This document shows positions 8,109 through 16,817 of a DNA stretch of 64,000 nt, in pieces. The number at the start of each line of letters is the position of its first letter. Position 1 is the first letter of the stretch. The stretch comes from Aquibacillus koreensis (GTDB lineage Bacteria > Bacillota > Bacilli > Bacillales > Amphibacillaceae), in assembly GCF_025154055.1 (NCBI RefSeq), contig NZ_JAOALK010000043.1, forward strand, positions 1 through 64,000. Direction: 5' to 3'. The position numbers were made by a program, and so were the translations under genes. Under the pieces are notes generated by a model, which was given only the letters and a program-made list of their open reading frames with translations, had not been told where the DNA came from and did no database searches.

Positions 8109-9078
8109 GTAATTCATCCCCTTCACTCTCTGGTAATTTTCCGGTTAAGGTTAGAAAAACTTCATCTAAACTCGGCTGACTCATGGAAAAGTCCTTAATC
8201 TGCACATCATTATTCGCTAACTCCCCAATCGCTTTAGCAGCCTTAGCGTGTTCCTTTATAGGAACGGTTAAAGATATCTCCCGTAAATTTGCTTCAGCAA
8301 AATGGTTTAGTTGTTGTTCAAAAATTTCTTTCGCTTTCTCTAATTCTGTTACATCATCAAAGTGCACGGTTAGGCTACCCGCTCCGATTGATGCTTTTAA
8401 CTCTTTACTCGTGCCTTCTGCGATTAGTTTTCCTTGATCAATCACACCGATTAAATCCGCAAGTTGATCAGCTTCTTCTAAATATTGGGTAGTTAAAAAT
8501 ACGGTTGTGCCATTTTTTACGAGTGCACGGACAATATCCCATACTTGATTACGGCTTCTTGGGTCTAGTCCTGTTGTAGGTTCATCTAAGAAAAGAAGGT
8601 CTGGTGAGGTGACGATACTGGCTGCAATGTCAATTCTTCGACGCATACCACCGGAGTATTTTTTAACCTGACGTTTCGCTGCATCTTCCAATTTAAACGC
8701 TTTTAGTAATTCATCTGCTCTTGTCTTCGCATCCTTTTTCGAAAATCCGACCAATCTGCCAATAAAAATTAAATTTTCCCTACCAGACAGTTCCTCATCC
8801 ACAGACGCAAATTGTCCAGTCAAGCTAATCGACTGTCTGACAGAATCTGCTTCCTGAACAAGGTCATACCCCATCACCTTCGCATGCCCTTCACTCGGTT
8901 GTAATAAGGTTGCCAACATTCGAATTGTAGTAGTTTTCCCAGCACCATTTGGTCCAAGAAATCCGTACACAATCCCTTTTGGTACATTCAAGCTAATCCC
9001 ATCAACAGCACGTTCCTTACCAAAAGTTTTAACGAGATTATTTGCTTCCACTGCATATGTAATCTGCTTATGATCCAT
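8095..9078 (-). CDS. ABC exporter ATPase, DrrA-like
   Basis: 327 residues from ATG 9078 (GGAGG seven bases upstream). Walker A GPNGAGKTT (about residues 42-50), signature SGGMRRR (about 142), Walker B LLFLDEPTTGLD (about 161-172), switch His in the LTTQY segment replaced by Gln (TTQYLEEAD), as is normal in the DrrA branch. The long C-terminal tail (about 215-327) ending in the QPSLDEVFLTLTG box is the DrrA regulatory domain. Partner of the overlapping permease. An inverted repeat between its -35 and -10 boxes suggests repression by a TetR/MarR-type regulator that is not adjacent. Confidence 0.9.
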   Translation of the reverse strand: MDHKQITYAVEANNLVKTFGKERAVDGISLNVPKGIVYGFLGPNGAGKTTTIRMLATLLQPSEGHAKVMGYDLVQEADSVRQSISLTGQFASVDEELSGRENLIFIGRLVGFSKKDAKTRADELLKAFKLEDAAKRQVKKYSGGMRRRIDIAASIVTSPDLLFLDEPTTGLDPRSRNQVWDIVRALVKNGTTVFLTTQYLEEADQLADLIGVIDQGKLIAEGTSKELKASIGAGSLTVHFDDVTELEKAKEIFEQQLNHFAEANLREISLTVPIKEHAKAAKAIGELANNDVQIKDFSMSQPSLDEVFLTLTGKLPESEGDELHEQS

Positions 9079-9147
9079 GAACAATCCTCCCCATCCCCAT
9101 TACATTTCATAATTCCTTTATAAGCTTAACATATGATGAAGTTAATC

Positions 9148-9176
9148 AATATAGGAAAACCGGTCCGGTTGACGAA
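9148..9176 (-). promoter_or_regulatory. Promoter with palindromic operator for the drrAB-like operon
   Basis: Minus strand: TTCGTC, a 17-base spacer, TATATT. The spacer consists almost entirely of the perfect palindrome AACCGG-A-CCGGTT (9158-9170). A GC-rich palindrome exactly between -35 and -10 in AT-rich DNA is the classical place for a repressor of the TetR type. Confidence 0.65.
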
Positions 9177-9342
9177 GGAGAATGTTAATTTTATGTATTT
9201 AGTATTCCGAATCTAATAATTCTATATTGTTACCAAACGCATTGGAAATTTGTGTTAAAATCGGAGAGAGTAACGTTTTACGAAAAGGCAGTTATGTTGC
9301 AGTGTTTTGTTGTCACGCCAATATAGTAAGGGGAGTGATGTT

Positions 9343-9978
9343 TTGAATAACTTGTTAAAAGTATTGCTCGGTATCGTTGGTGTTGTAATTGCAGGAGTTG
9401 TTATCCTAGTGATCATTTTCAAGATAGAGATGGCTCCAGATAGTGCAAAAGAAGAAGAAATCATAAACGATGCAAATCAATATTTACATGACCATTTTAG
9501 TGAAGGCTATGAAGTGTACGATGCACTATACGATAACATGGGAAACTTTGAATTCGAATATGCTGCAAAAGTTCGTAATACAAAGAATGGTGTGAATTTC
9601 TTAATTTACCGTCTTAGTACAACAGGCACATTAGTAGATAGTTACGTTGCTGAAAAATGGACAAAGGAACTTGAAAACAATACTAGAAATTATCTGAATG
9701 ACCATTTCCCCCAAATGCACATCTATCATGCTTCTATCGGACGTGGAATTGGAAAGAATTTAGGGATTGACCCTGAGCGTGCCGGTAGTTATAAAGAAAA
9801 TGGTGACAGTGTAAAACCACACATCAATATAATGGTGTCGCGAGAGCATAGCGAACATGATGAAGAAAAATTAAACGATTTCATTTCTTATTTAAAAAAC
9901 GAAGAAAAAATAGAACACGGGACAGTAGCACTTAGTTATATGACAGAAAAAGGGGAAATTATTGAAACAGAAATTTGA
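9343..9978 (+). CDS. Membrane-anchored hypothetical protein
   Basis: 211 residues from TTG 9343, chosen because AGGGGAG lies seven bases upstream. One N-terminal membrane segment (about residues 4-25, VLLGIVGVVIAGVVILVIIF), then a soluble extracytoplasmic domain rich in charged residues with ANQYLHDHF and, again, NYLNDHFPQMH, perhaps two related halves. No family recognised. Divergent from drrAB. Confidence 0.7.
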   Translation: MNNLLKVLLGIVGVVIAGVVILVIIFKIEMAPDSAKEEEIINDANQYLHDHFSEGYEVYDALYDNMGNFEFEYAAKVRNTKNGVNFLIYRLSTTGTLVDSYVAEKWTKELENNTRNYLNDHFPQMHIYHASIGRGIGKNLGIDPERAGSYKENGDSVKPHINIMVSREHSEHDEEKLNDFISYLKNEEKIEHGTVALSYMTEKGEIIETEI

Positions 9979-10022
9979 AGGGAATTTTAATAATGACAAT
10001 ATAATGATTTACGAAATAGAAA

Positions 10023-10051
10023 AAGACAAGGGCACGATTAGCCCCTGTCTT
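10023..10051 (+). terminator. Terminator-like hairpin
   Basis: AAGACAAGGGC pairs with GCCCCTGTCTT with a bulge, about 45 bases behind the 9343-9978 gene; the U tract is weak. Confidence 0.55.
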
Positions 10052-10336
10052 ATGCAGGAAGGTTTGAAATACGTTTGGTGAGTTACTTAGAACATTCTGT
10101 AGTATTGTGCATTCGTAACACCTCATTATAAAGGATTCACTAATGACTAACTACTACATTCACTTGTTTGTCGAACACCAACACCTCATTTTTACATGAA
10201 GATTTGTGATTCGTGCCTTAACTTAATTAGTTAAAGTTCATCCAAGTTATTTTTCACCGACACCTCATTTATTTCTTTTTTCCTTCCTACAATAATTAGA
10301 ATCCCCACATTTTCAAAAGTTATTCTTTAAAAAAAC

Positions 10337-10365
10337 GGAAACATGGGGACGGTTCTTGCGTTTCC
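10337..10365 (+). repeat. ACGGTTCT hairpin repeat, single-arm copy
   Basis: One arm only: GGAAACATGGGG, ACGGTTCTTGCG, TTTCC. The outer GGAAAC can pair with the terminal GTTTCC. Confidence 0.85.
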
Positions 10366-10388
10366 ATTTCCATACGTTTAACAACGCC

Positions 10389-10416
10389 AAAAAGAGGCCA
10401 CAGCAACTGTGACCTC
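10389..10416 (-). terminator. Rho-independent terminator of the YjcZ-type gene
   Basis: GAGGCCACAG (10394-10403) pairs with CTGTGACCTC; the minus strand continues TTTTTGG. Confidence 0.85.
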
Positions 10417-10435
10417 CCTATCTCATTACCATATT

Positions 10436-10510
10436 TTAGACAACGTAAGAAGTCCCCACAATGATTAACAAGATGAATAACACGACAATCAATGCAAAAC
10501 TGTTGTGCAT
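10436..10510 (-). CDS. YjcZ family sporulation peptide
   Basis: 24 residues: MHNSFALIVVLFILLIIVGT then SYVV. The FALIVVLFILLIIVG core is the hallmark of the YjcZ/YosA-type sporulation peptides of Bacilli, single membrane helices made in sporulating cells. An AAGGAGG site lies 10 bases upstream of the ATG. Small size means it is easily missed in annotation. Flanked by the cotF-like gene, in keeping with spore expression. A longer paralogue is at 18535. Confidence 0.85.
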   Translation of the reverse strand: MHNSFALIVVLFILLIIVGTSYVV

Positions 10511-10689
10511 CTCATCTACACCTCCTTGAAAATACATACCGATTTTCTCTGTCGATGTTTCTAAGCTTTCCTTAAGCTGTTCAATAACTATACTATGGCG
10601 CTTCACCCATTTTGCGTGGGCAGTAGTACATTCATACAAAAATTGGGCTCGTAGCCGTGTCACTTTGTTTTAACCTACATATGTAAAAA

Positions 10690-10738
10690 AACAGAAAAAG
10701 GGAACGGTTCTTGTGAACACAAGAACCGTCCCTCTGTT
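10690..10738. repeat. ACGGTTCT hairpin repeat, complete palindrome
   Basis: Arms ACAGAAAAAGGGA-ACGGTTCTTGTG and its near complement around an AA loop. Ends about seven bases from the stop codon of the cotF-like gene. Confidence 0.9.
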
Positions 10739-10745
10739 TCCAAAC

Positions 10746-11372
10746 TTAATGCATGCCCTGCTGTGGAGCCTTTGTATAAGCTTGTAGCATAATATTCATG
10801 TCTTGATCTTTTAGTTGTGGCACCTGATAATAACCATTTTTGTTTTGATATAGGAATAGCTCATAGCTCATTTCAATCATATTCGGAACGCTGTCCGCAA
10901 TAACACGACGCAAGACTGGGTTGTTCATCTCAGCTGCTGCCATCGCAAGCGTCGAAGTGGCTGCTTTTGTTTGACTTAACATAAATGAAGAATAACATTC
11001 ATCGGTAAGCTCACTCACAGACTGCTTCGGCTTTTTTGGTTGCCCAGCTTTTAATCCATACGTGACCTCATTGCTTTGCTGCATTTTATATTGCTGCGTT
11101 GGCACAGTCGGATCTTGTCCCGTACTGAAGCTTTCTACAACGGTATTATACATTTGTGTCATGAAAGCTTTTTGACGTTGAAGAATCCCTTTAAGTTCTT
11201 GGTCCTGGATATTTTGATCATAAATCTCATAGTGCTCTAACGTACCGATTAAACAACCGATTAACTCATGTGAGTCAAGGATTTCGTGCGCACCATGATT
11301 ATGATTAATAGCTTGGTTCACCATATTTTGAGGCATTTGCTGATTGCCTTGCATCTGATTTTGATTTATCAC
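10746..11372 (-). CDS. CotF-family spore coat protein
   Basis: 208 residues, Gln/Asn/Met-rich N-terminus (MINQNQMQGNQQMPQNMVNQ) followed by a four-helix ferritin-like arrangement typical of the CotF/COG5577 spore coat family: HELIGCLIGTLEHYEIYDQN near 35-55 and LTDECYSSFMLSQTKAATST near 122-142, then a C-terminal tail with YQVPQLKDQDM. GTG start with AAGGAGG eight bases upstream. Expected in the spore coat. Neighbouring YjcZ gene supports a sporulation role. Confidence 0.85.
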   Translation of the reverse strand: MINQNQMQGNQQMPQNMVNQAINHNHGAHEILDSHELIGCLIGTLEHYEIYDQNIQDQELKGILQRQKAFMTQMYNTVVESFSTGQDPTVPTQQYKMQQSNEVTYGLKAGQPKKPKQSVSELTDECYSSFMLSQTKAATSTLAMAAAEMNNPVLRRVIADSVPNMIEMSYELFLYQNKNGYYQVPQLKDQDMNIMLQAYTKAPQQGMH

Positions 11373-11531
11373 TATAGCAACCTCCTTGGTTTTTCAGGTA
11401 CACATTTATACTCTCCTCCAAGAGGTCATTTATGTATGAACTTTTTGCTAATGTGGTGCACTAATTTTACCAATTATGAGAACTCGCAATCCTTGATCTA
11501 TCACGCCTTCCTCAATAAAAAACCCCTACCT

Positions 11532-11933
11532 TTAAGGAGCGAACGGAAAATACGTAAATGCTACAATAAATAACACAAAACCGCCAAACCAAATGTACAC
11601 CAGACTAAATAGAATATCTAAACCCAGTAGTAACCATTTCACCCATAATTCCTTATTGAGCGCCGCTTTAATCCATCGGTAATTAATCATCCCAAGTAAA
11701 TAAATTCCTAAAACAAGGAAACAAGGAACAACCCATTGACCAACAGTCTCAGATACCTCCTGACTCCACTCTCCATAAAATCCGGTTTGTAGCTTAATGA
11801 TTTGACTAACAACGATAAACACAAGCGCCATTAATCCACCGATTCCACCAATCCATTTCTTTTCTTTCCTAGACAAACCAATCAATAAACACCCACCCAT
11901 GAGAGCAAACAAACCAAAAAGAATAAAATCCAA
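11532..11933 (-). CDS. Four-helix membrane protein, unknown
   Basis: 133 residues from TTG 11933 (AAAGGGG eight bases upstream; a GTG/ATG farther up is less well placed). Four hydrophobic segments at about 2-20, 28-46, 66-86 and 103-128 and a basic first loop (SRKEKKW). No family recognised. Convergent small cluster with the two genes upstream in the same orientation. Confidence 0.65.
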   Translation of the reverse strand: MDFILFGLFALMGGCLLIGLSRKEKKWIGGIGGLMALVFIVVSQIIKLQTGFYGEWSQEVSETVGQWVVPCFLVLGIYLLGMINYRWIKAALNKELWVKWLLLGLDILFSLVYIWFGGFVLFIVAFTYFPFAP

Positions 11934-11991
11934 TCTGACATCCCCTTTCAAAATACCAAGTTACATGTACTCTATATTATGCTTACGCTTC

Positions 11992-12168
11992 TCATCTCAC
12001 CTTCTTTTTTGAAAAGAAAATGCAGCAAATGAACGTTGCATATAGGAATAAAATAATCGTAGTTACCCTAGGAAAATTGCCACTTTGAATTTGATAAATG
12101 ATATCTATTAGTGCATATACAATTGCAACCACCGTAAGGATTATCAACAATAACGGTTTTATTTTCAT
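11992..12168 (-). CDS. Small two-helix membrane protein
   Basis: 58 residues: MKIKPLLLIILTVVAIVYAL opens a first helix, a short polar stretch QIQSGNFPRVT follows, then a second helix and the basic end FFSKKKVR. GAAGGTG ribosome site six bases before ATG. Lies between two membrane-protein genes in the same orientation. No homologue recognised. Confidence 0.6.
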   Translation of the reverse strand: MKIKPLLLIILTVVAIVYALIDIIYQIQSGNFPRVTTIILFLYATFICCIFFSKKKVR

Positions 12169-12192
12169 CGCACACCTTCCTAGAAAAGCACT

Positions 12193-13062
12193 CTAAAACG
12201 CTCCACCCTGATACGCCAATACAATCGGATCATTCTCTTCCATCGTTGCCTTGTACAAACTAATATTCCCTACAGTCGGTTCAATTTCCTCTGAGTTGGC
12301 AACAAAATTTTCATCTAAACTTATCGCCCAAACGGCTTCATTGTTTTTTTTCAAAACAATTGCAAGTGTACCGAACTGTTCGACATTGTCCCATCCAAAC
12401 AACTCCGTTTGATCGTCTACTGTAATGGCAATTCCATTGTTTTGCCTTTCTACCTGAGCGTTATCCGCTCCCCATTTCCCTCGGATTTGAGAAGCTACAT
12501 AATAATAAGACATGCTATCTTCTTGCCGATCACCATATGTACCAATGAATTGTTGGATCGTTTGGTCTTCCGCTTCATAAGTAAAGGCCGCAATATCATT
12601 TGCCAACCATTCAATTTTATAATCGCCTGCGATCTCCGGCTCCAATCGATCTTTTGGACGACTGAGAATACCGTAGTATGACCTATAGTACATCGCCTCT
12701 CCTGTCTCCGTGTCTTGTTTGATTGCAAAAATCTGCTGTAAGTTAGGTGATATGCTCGAGATATTTTTAACTTCCTTATTACGCTCAACCAGAAGTACAA
12801 CATTTACAATAATGAAAAGCGTCACCATAGTTGTAACCACTACTGTCCAAATTTTTTTCCATGTTAACAAAAACAGAAGCGCCATATATAAGCAAATGAT
12901 ACTGAGCATATTAATGACATAGAAAATTCGATTATCAATATACTCCACTTGATATCTTGGCTGGATAATTAAATAGCCAATTTGCAAACAAAAGAAGCCA
13001 ATTGCCATTAAGAACAGCAGCCAACCAACACTCTTCGTCCACTTAACCTTGCTCTGTTTCAT
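12193..13062 (-). CDS. Membrane protein with C-terminal extracytoplasmic domain
   Basis: 289 residues from ATG 13062 (GAGGAGG nine bases upstream, placed inside the end of the upstream gene). Three hydrophobic segments in residues 10-95, then about 190 residues of beta-rich soluble sequence (EIAGDYKIEWLANDIAAFTY, WDNVEQFGTLAIVLKK). It overlaps the upstream beta-propeller-like gene by 20 bases, so the two are translationally coupled and probably act together at the membrane. Function unknown. Confidence 0.7.
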   Translation of the reverse strand: MKQSKVKWTKSVGWLLFLMAIGFFCLQIGYLIIQPRYQVEYIDNRIFYVINMLSIICLYMALLFLLTWKKIWTVVVTTMVTLFIIVNVVLLVERNKEVKNISSISPNLQQIFAIKQDTETGEAMYYRSYYGILSRPKDRLEPEIAGDYKIEWLANDIAAFTYEAEDQTIQQFIGTYGDRQEDSMSYYYVASQIRGKWGADNAQVERQNNGIAITVDDQTELFGWDNVEQFGTLAIVLKKNNEAVWAISLDENFVANSEEIEPTVGNISLYKATMEENDPIVLAYQGGAF

Positions 13063-13963
13063 TTGGTTCAACCTCCTCGGAAAATTCCCATGTTAATCCG
13101 TTGTCCTTTGAAATGAACTTCCCTTTTACTTTTCCACCTTGATAATCACCTGTTGGGCCTTGGTTCAACAAAACCGCTAAGTGATCGCCCTCTTTCACTG
13201 GTGTTTCCGCTTGGACAAAGACACGCTCATACTGACTCGGGATCTGGAACACCGCATGACGCCATGACTTTCCGCCATCTGTTGTCACATACACATCTGG
13301 TTCTTCGGGATTAATTGTTCCATAGGATAAAAATCCTGTATTCGCATCTACAAAACCTCCATCTGCAATTAAACGCATGCTTCCGGCTTCTGCAGTTGCT
13401 TCCCATGTTGCCCCACCGTCATGCGTTAGAAAGGCATTCGAATATTCAGATGACATCGTTCGTCCGCCAGAAAGAATAGCATAGCCAAATTGATCATCGA
13501 TGAAGTCTATTTTTCTAAAACGTAGCCCATGAAAGCTTTCGAAAATTACACTGTCCTGCCACGTTTCTCCTTGATCAAGCGTGTACTTCACTAATACATC
13601 ACCGCCTTGATATAAGAATGCAGCACGCGCTTCAGTGAGTACATAGCTATCACTGATTAATTGTTGTTTGTTTCCCTGATACTCTCCAGCAAATAATGCA
13701 TCCTTTACAATTGGGACTTTGATCCAGTCATTACCGCCATTGTAGGTAATGTTAACCTCATCATTTTGTAACGTATAACTTAACTCGTTGTTATTTACTG
13801 GTTGTAACACTTCGGGTTGTGGTTCTTGTTGCGGTGCATTTTCTTGGTCAATGGTGTGGGTTAAATGTGGTGGTTTGATATCAATTGGATTTTGGTTATA
13901 GATGATGGAGATGACCAAACCAATAAGAATTGTGATAGATATTGTGATTATCGTTTTTTTCAT
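13043..13963 (-). CDS. Membrane-anchored YCF48/BNR-repeat protein
   Basis: 306 residues from ATG 13963 (GGGGAGT eight bases upstream). One N-terminal membrane anchor (residues 2-21), then repeats with the Asp-box-like pattern of BNR/YCF48 beta-propellers: LDQGETWQDS, THDGGATWEAT, TTDGGKSWRHA, SKDNGLTWEFS. Likely an extracytoplasmic beta-propeller acting as a binding or assembly platform. Coupled with the next gene. Enzyme activity is not implied by the repeats. Confidence 0.8.
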   Translation of the reverse strand: MKKTIITISITILIGLVISIIYNQNPIDIKPPHLTHTIDQENAPQQEPQPEVLQPVNNNELSYTLQNDEVNITYNGGNDWIKVPIVKDALFAGEYQGNKQQLISDSYVLTEARAAFLYQGGDVLVKYTLDQGETWQDSVIFESFHGLRFRKIDFIDDQFGYAILSGGRTMSSEYSNAFLTHDGGATWEATAEAGSMRLIADGGFVDANTGFLSYGTINPEEPDVYVTTDGGKSWRHAVFQIPSQYERVFVQAETPVKEGDHLAVLLNQGPTGDYQGGKVKGKFISKDNGLTWEFSEEVEPNETEQG

Positions 13964-14110
13964 ACGAAGGACTCCCCTTGTGTTGATTTGTTCCCTTTCA
14001 GTATAGCTTAAAAACAGATACCTTCCCATATAATGTAAAAATTTTTCGTAATTGGATAGGTAGCCCTGCCTGCGTAAATAATAACACACGCAACAAAAAG
14101 GAGGATTTAG

Positions 14111-14263
14111 ATGACCAAGAAAAGAGAAGCTAATACCAAATCATTTATGCAGCCTGGATTCGCGGGGACGGATCCTCAAAAAGTAAAACAACAAATCCAA
14201 AAAGATGTGAAAAACGGAGACGGTGCGATGACTTCCCGCGAGGCTGGAGCAATGCGCGATTAA
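14111..14263 (+). CDS. Small acid-soluble spore protein-like peptide (gamma-SASP-like)
   Basis: 50 residues with AAAGGAGGA seven bases before ATG. The central FAGTDPQKVKQQIQKD strongly resembles the repeat unit of gamma-type SASPs (EFA-x-ETN-x-QxVKQQN). The C-terminal AMTSREAGAMRD is unlike them. Gln/Lys-rich, no cysteine or tryptophan, consistent with a spore core peptide. Only one repeat unit is present where SspE has two, so this may be a distinct small family. Strong shared terminator behind it. Confidence 0.6.
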   Translation: MTKKREANTKSFMQPGFAGTDPQKVKQQIQKDVKNGDGAMTSREAGAMRD

Positions 14264-14281
14264 AAACGTTACGCTTCATTA

Positions 14282-14327
14282 AAAAGGAACCCCAATTGTT
14301 AGTGCGCTAGCAATTGGGGTTCCTTTT
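14282..14327. terminator. Strong bidirectional terminator between two convergent spore-type genes
   Basis: AAAAGGAACCCCAATTG (14282-14298) pairs perfectly with CAATTGGGGTTCCTTTT (14311-14327). The right arm overlaps the stop codon of the minus-strand gene. Confidence 0.95.
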
Positions 14328-14493
14328 ATAGATGATCTGTATCAATTCTTGGAGAATCGGAATCAAGCGCAGCAGACGCCCGGGCATTTTCGTTATGTCG
14401 CTTATCCACTTCCTTGTCTATCGATGCGCTTTTACGTGCGGCTGCGGCTGCGTCTTCGTTTGCTATATCCACATTTTTATTTTGTTTTGCCAT
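14326..14493 (-). CDS. Small hydrophilic protein, unknown
   Basis: 55 residues: MAKQNKNVDIANEDAAAAAR then KSASIDKEVDKRHN and a tail with ASAALDSDSPRIDTDHL. AGGAGGTG eight bases upstream of ATG. Helical, Ala/Asp/Lys-rich and without aromatic residues apart from none, which fits a small spore or stress protein, but I recognise no family. Convergent with the SASP-like gene and sharing its terminator. Confidence 0.65.
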   Translation of the reverse strand: MAKQNKNVDIANEDAAAAARKSASIDKEVDKRHNENARASAALDSDSPRIDTDHL

Positions 14494-14712
14494 CCGCTAA
14501 CACCTCCTACCCGCTACTATTCCCACATGAAAGTAAAATATTTAATTGGGAGATAAGCTATAATCCATCCTTCTCAAACAACTTCATGCACCCGCTGTAT
14601 GCATTACCTCTCCATTTGTTATACTTGTCCTAATAAGAACTGAAACCTTTGTTCCCTTTAAAACGTAAATACATGTAGATATATGTAGATTTAAAGTTAG
14701 GAGTCGATATAG

Positions 14713-15333
14713 ATGTACAAGTTTCTAACCGTAGTCGTTCGAATCATGATCGCAATTCCTGTGAAGTCTACCATTTGGTTGGTTAGCTTTTTTGCTTACG
14801 ATTTACCTTATTGGCATGCATCAGCTATAGCTTTACTAGGCGCAGGCCTAACTTATGGACTTTTATCGGCATCTATTTATTTCCGTACGTTGAAAAAGAA
14901 TCAATTAAAAATGAGAGAATATCGCTATATTCGCAAAAATTTAGAGGAAGCAAATCGCAAAATACGCCGCATGCAAAAAGCACTATTTTCTATTCGCCAA
15001 TTTGCTTTTTTAAAAGAAGTTTTTGATATGTTACGTACTGTTAGGAAGATTTATCAAGTAACAAAGAAAGAGCCAAAGCGGTTCTATCAAGGTGAGAAAT
15101 TCTATTTTTCCCATTTGGATTCAGCAGTAGAACTAACAGAAAAATATGTGTTGCTTTCGTCTCAACCAAAGAAGAATAGTGAAATGGAGAAAGCTCTTTC
15201 TGAAACACGTCATACGATTAAAGAAATGAAAACGACGATCGAAAATGACCTTTATCATATTCTTTCAGGTGACCTTGAGCAGCTGCATTTTGAATTAGAT
15301 TATGCGAAGCACACGACAAATCCACATAAATAG
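14713..15333 (+). CDS. xpaC: XpaC-like 5-bromo-4-chloroindolyl phosphate hydrolysis protein
   Basis: 206 residues. Two N-terminal hydrophobic segments (about 5-30 and 36-58), then a cytoplasmic helical domain starting FRTLKKNQLKMREYRYIRKN. This architecture and the following telA gene match the xpaC-yaaN pair of B. subtilis. Named for its effect on X-phosphate hydrolysis; real role probably in envelope stress with TelA. TTAGGAG ribosome site. Operon with telA, 23-base gap. Confidence 0.85.
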   Translation: MYKFLTVVVRIMIAIPVKSTIWLVSFFAYDLPYWHASAIALLGAGLTYGLLSASIYFRTLKKNQLKMREYRYIRKNLEEANRKIRRMQKALFSIRQFAFLKEVFDMLRTVRKIYQVTKKEPKRFYQGEKFYFSHLDSAVELTEKYVLLSSQPKKNSEMEKALSETRHTIKEMKTTIENDLYHILSGDLEQLHFELDYAKHTTNPHK

Positions 15334-15356
15334 TACATTCCTAAAGGAAAGGTTGG

Positions 15357-16535
15357 ATGATAGTGAATAATAACAAAGATACGATCAACAATGGTGATCT
15401 TGATTTAATGGATGATTTATTGGCTAAACCATTTGGAGATCGGGAAAGCGTATCAGAAACGCAAATAGTGGAAACGAAATCACCACGCCTTATCGATGTT
15501 TTGCCAGAGGAAGATCAAGAAAAGGCCAAAATGCTTGCTATACAAATTGATCCAAAAAACCACGAAGCGATCATTTCTTACGGGACACAGGCACAAACAA
15601 AGTTATTGGCATTCTCCCACACGATGCTTGAGCATGTCCAAAAGAAAGATGTTGGGGAAGTTGGACAAGTAATTAGTGACTTAATGAAAAAATTTAACGA
15701 CATGAACCCTGATGATTTGAAGTCTGAAAAACAAAATGTTATCAAGCGTTTGTTCGGTAAGCTTTCTGGATCCGTGAACGAGATCATCTCTAAATACCAA
15801 AAAACAGGTGCACAAATTGATCGAATAAGCGTGAGATTAGAGCAAAATAAAGATGTACTTTTATCTGATATCACGATGTTGGAAAAACTCTATGAAAATA
15901 ATAAAGAATATTTCAAAGGGCTTAACGTCTACATCGCTGCCGGAGAACTCAAGCTTGAAGAAATCGAGCAAAAGGAGTTACCGGCATTGAGGAAAGAAGC
16001 AGAAGCTACGAATGATCAAATGAAATATCAAGAGGTTAATGATATGCTTCAATTTGCGGACCGATTAGAAAAACGATTGCATGATTTGAAGTTAAGTCGC
16101 CAAATCACCGTGCAAAGTGCACCGCAAATTAGATTAATTCAAAGTACAAACCAGGTGCTTGTGGAAAAGATTCAATCTTCTATTTTAACAGCCATTCCAT
16201 TATGGAAAAATCAAGTTGCCATTGCGCTAACCATGTTCCGACAGAAGCATGCAGTGGAGGCGCAAAAGCAAGTATCCCAAACTACGAATGACCTATTGTT
16301 AAAAAATGCAGAAATGCTAAAAACGAATACGATTGAGACTGCTAAACTAAATGAGCGTGGCCTTGTCGATATTGATACCTTGAAGAAAACGCAAGAGCAT
16401 TTAGTTTCTACGCTTGAAGAAGTATTACAGATTCAAGACGATGGTAGAAGAAAACGTATAGAAGCAGAACAAGAGATTAGCTCGATGGAAAATGAGTTAA
16501 AGCAGAAGCTGTTGCATATACGGGACGGGAAATAA
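15357..16535 (+). CDS. telA: TelA/YaaN family toxic anion resistance protein
   Basis: 392 residues, almost wholly helical with coiled-coil stretches. [22 protein letters not shown] (about 61-82), [24 protein letters not shown] and the late [19 protein letters not shown] block (about 283-300) are TelA landmarks. The family is associated with tellurite and envelope-stress resistance. Second gene of the xpaC operon, ending in a clear terminator. AAAGGAAAGG precedes the ATG. Confidence 0.9.
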   Translation: MIVNNNKDTINNGDLDLMDDLLAKPFGDRESVSETQIVETKSPRLIDVLPEEDQEKAKMLAIQIDPKNHEAIISYGTQAQTKLLAFSHTMLEHVQKKDVGEVGQVISDLMKKFNDMNPDDLKSEKQNVIKRLFGKLSGSVNEIISKYQKTGAQIDRISVRLEQNKDVLLSDITMLEKLYENNKEYFKGLNVYIAAGELKLEEIEQKELPALRKEAEATNDQMKYQEVNDMLQFADRLEKRLHDLKLSRQITVQSAPQIRLIQSTNQVLVEKIQSSILTAIPLWKNQVAIALTMFRQKHAVEAQKQVSQTTNDLLLKNAEMLKTNTIETAKLNERGLVDIDTLKKTQEHLVSTLEEVLQIQDDGRRKRIEAEQEISSMENELKQKLLHIRDGK

Positions 16536-16567
16536 TCGACGTTTTCTATGGAAATTCAGTATAATCA

Positions 16568-16607
16568 AGAGGGTTAGCTACTAATATAGGTGCTACCCTC
16601 TTTTTTG
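16568..16607 (+). terminator. Rho-independent terminator of xpaC-telA
   Basis: AGAGGGTTAGC (16568-16578) pairs with GCTACCCTCT (one bulge), followed by six T. Confidence 0.9.
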
Positions 16608-16776
16608 ATGCATCGAAACGCATGCGCCTTTTGACATGTTTTTGATCAAACGTTTGTTTAACCATTTGAGCATTGCGACACATACCACCTTTAACATGAT
16701 CATTTCCCACTCTTCTGTTCTATTGTCAACACTAAATATCAACCTTCACGCATTTGTCATAACTTTGTTTCTTAAA

Positions 16777-16817
16777 TGTGAAGTATTGCACAAACTTATT
16801 TTCTATACTTATTATAC
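16777..16817 (+). promoter_or_regulatory. FNR-like box and -10 of doxX
   Basis: TGTGA-AGTATT-GCACA (16777-16792) matches the FNR/CRP consensus TGTGA-N6-TCACA with one mismatch. A -10-like TTATAC follows at 16812-16817, putting the box centre at about -40 from a predicted start, close to the -41.5 of class II activators. Confidence 0.5.

Larger units (their letters stand above)
9979..10435. other. Intergenic region with terminators, a triple short repeat and a half REP-like unit
   Basis: Contains a terminator at 10023-10051, three copies of ACACCTCATT (near 10111, 10190 and 10261; 70-80 bases apart), one REP-like half unit and the yjcZ terminator. No gene longer than 30 codons with a ribosome site is seen. 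Confidence 0.5.
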
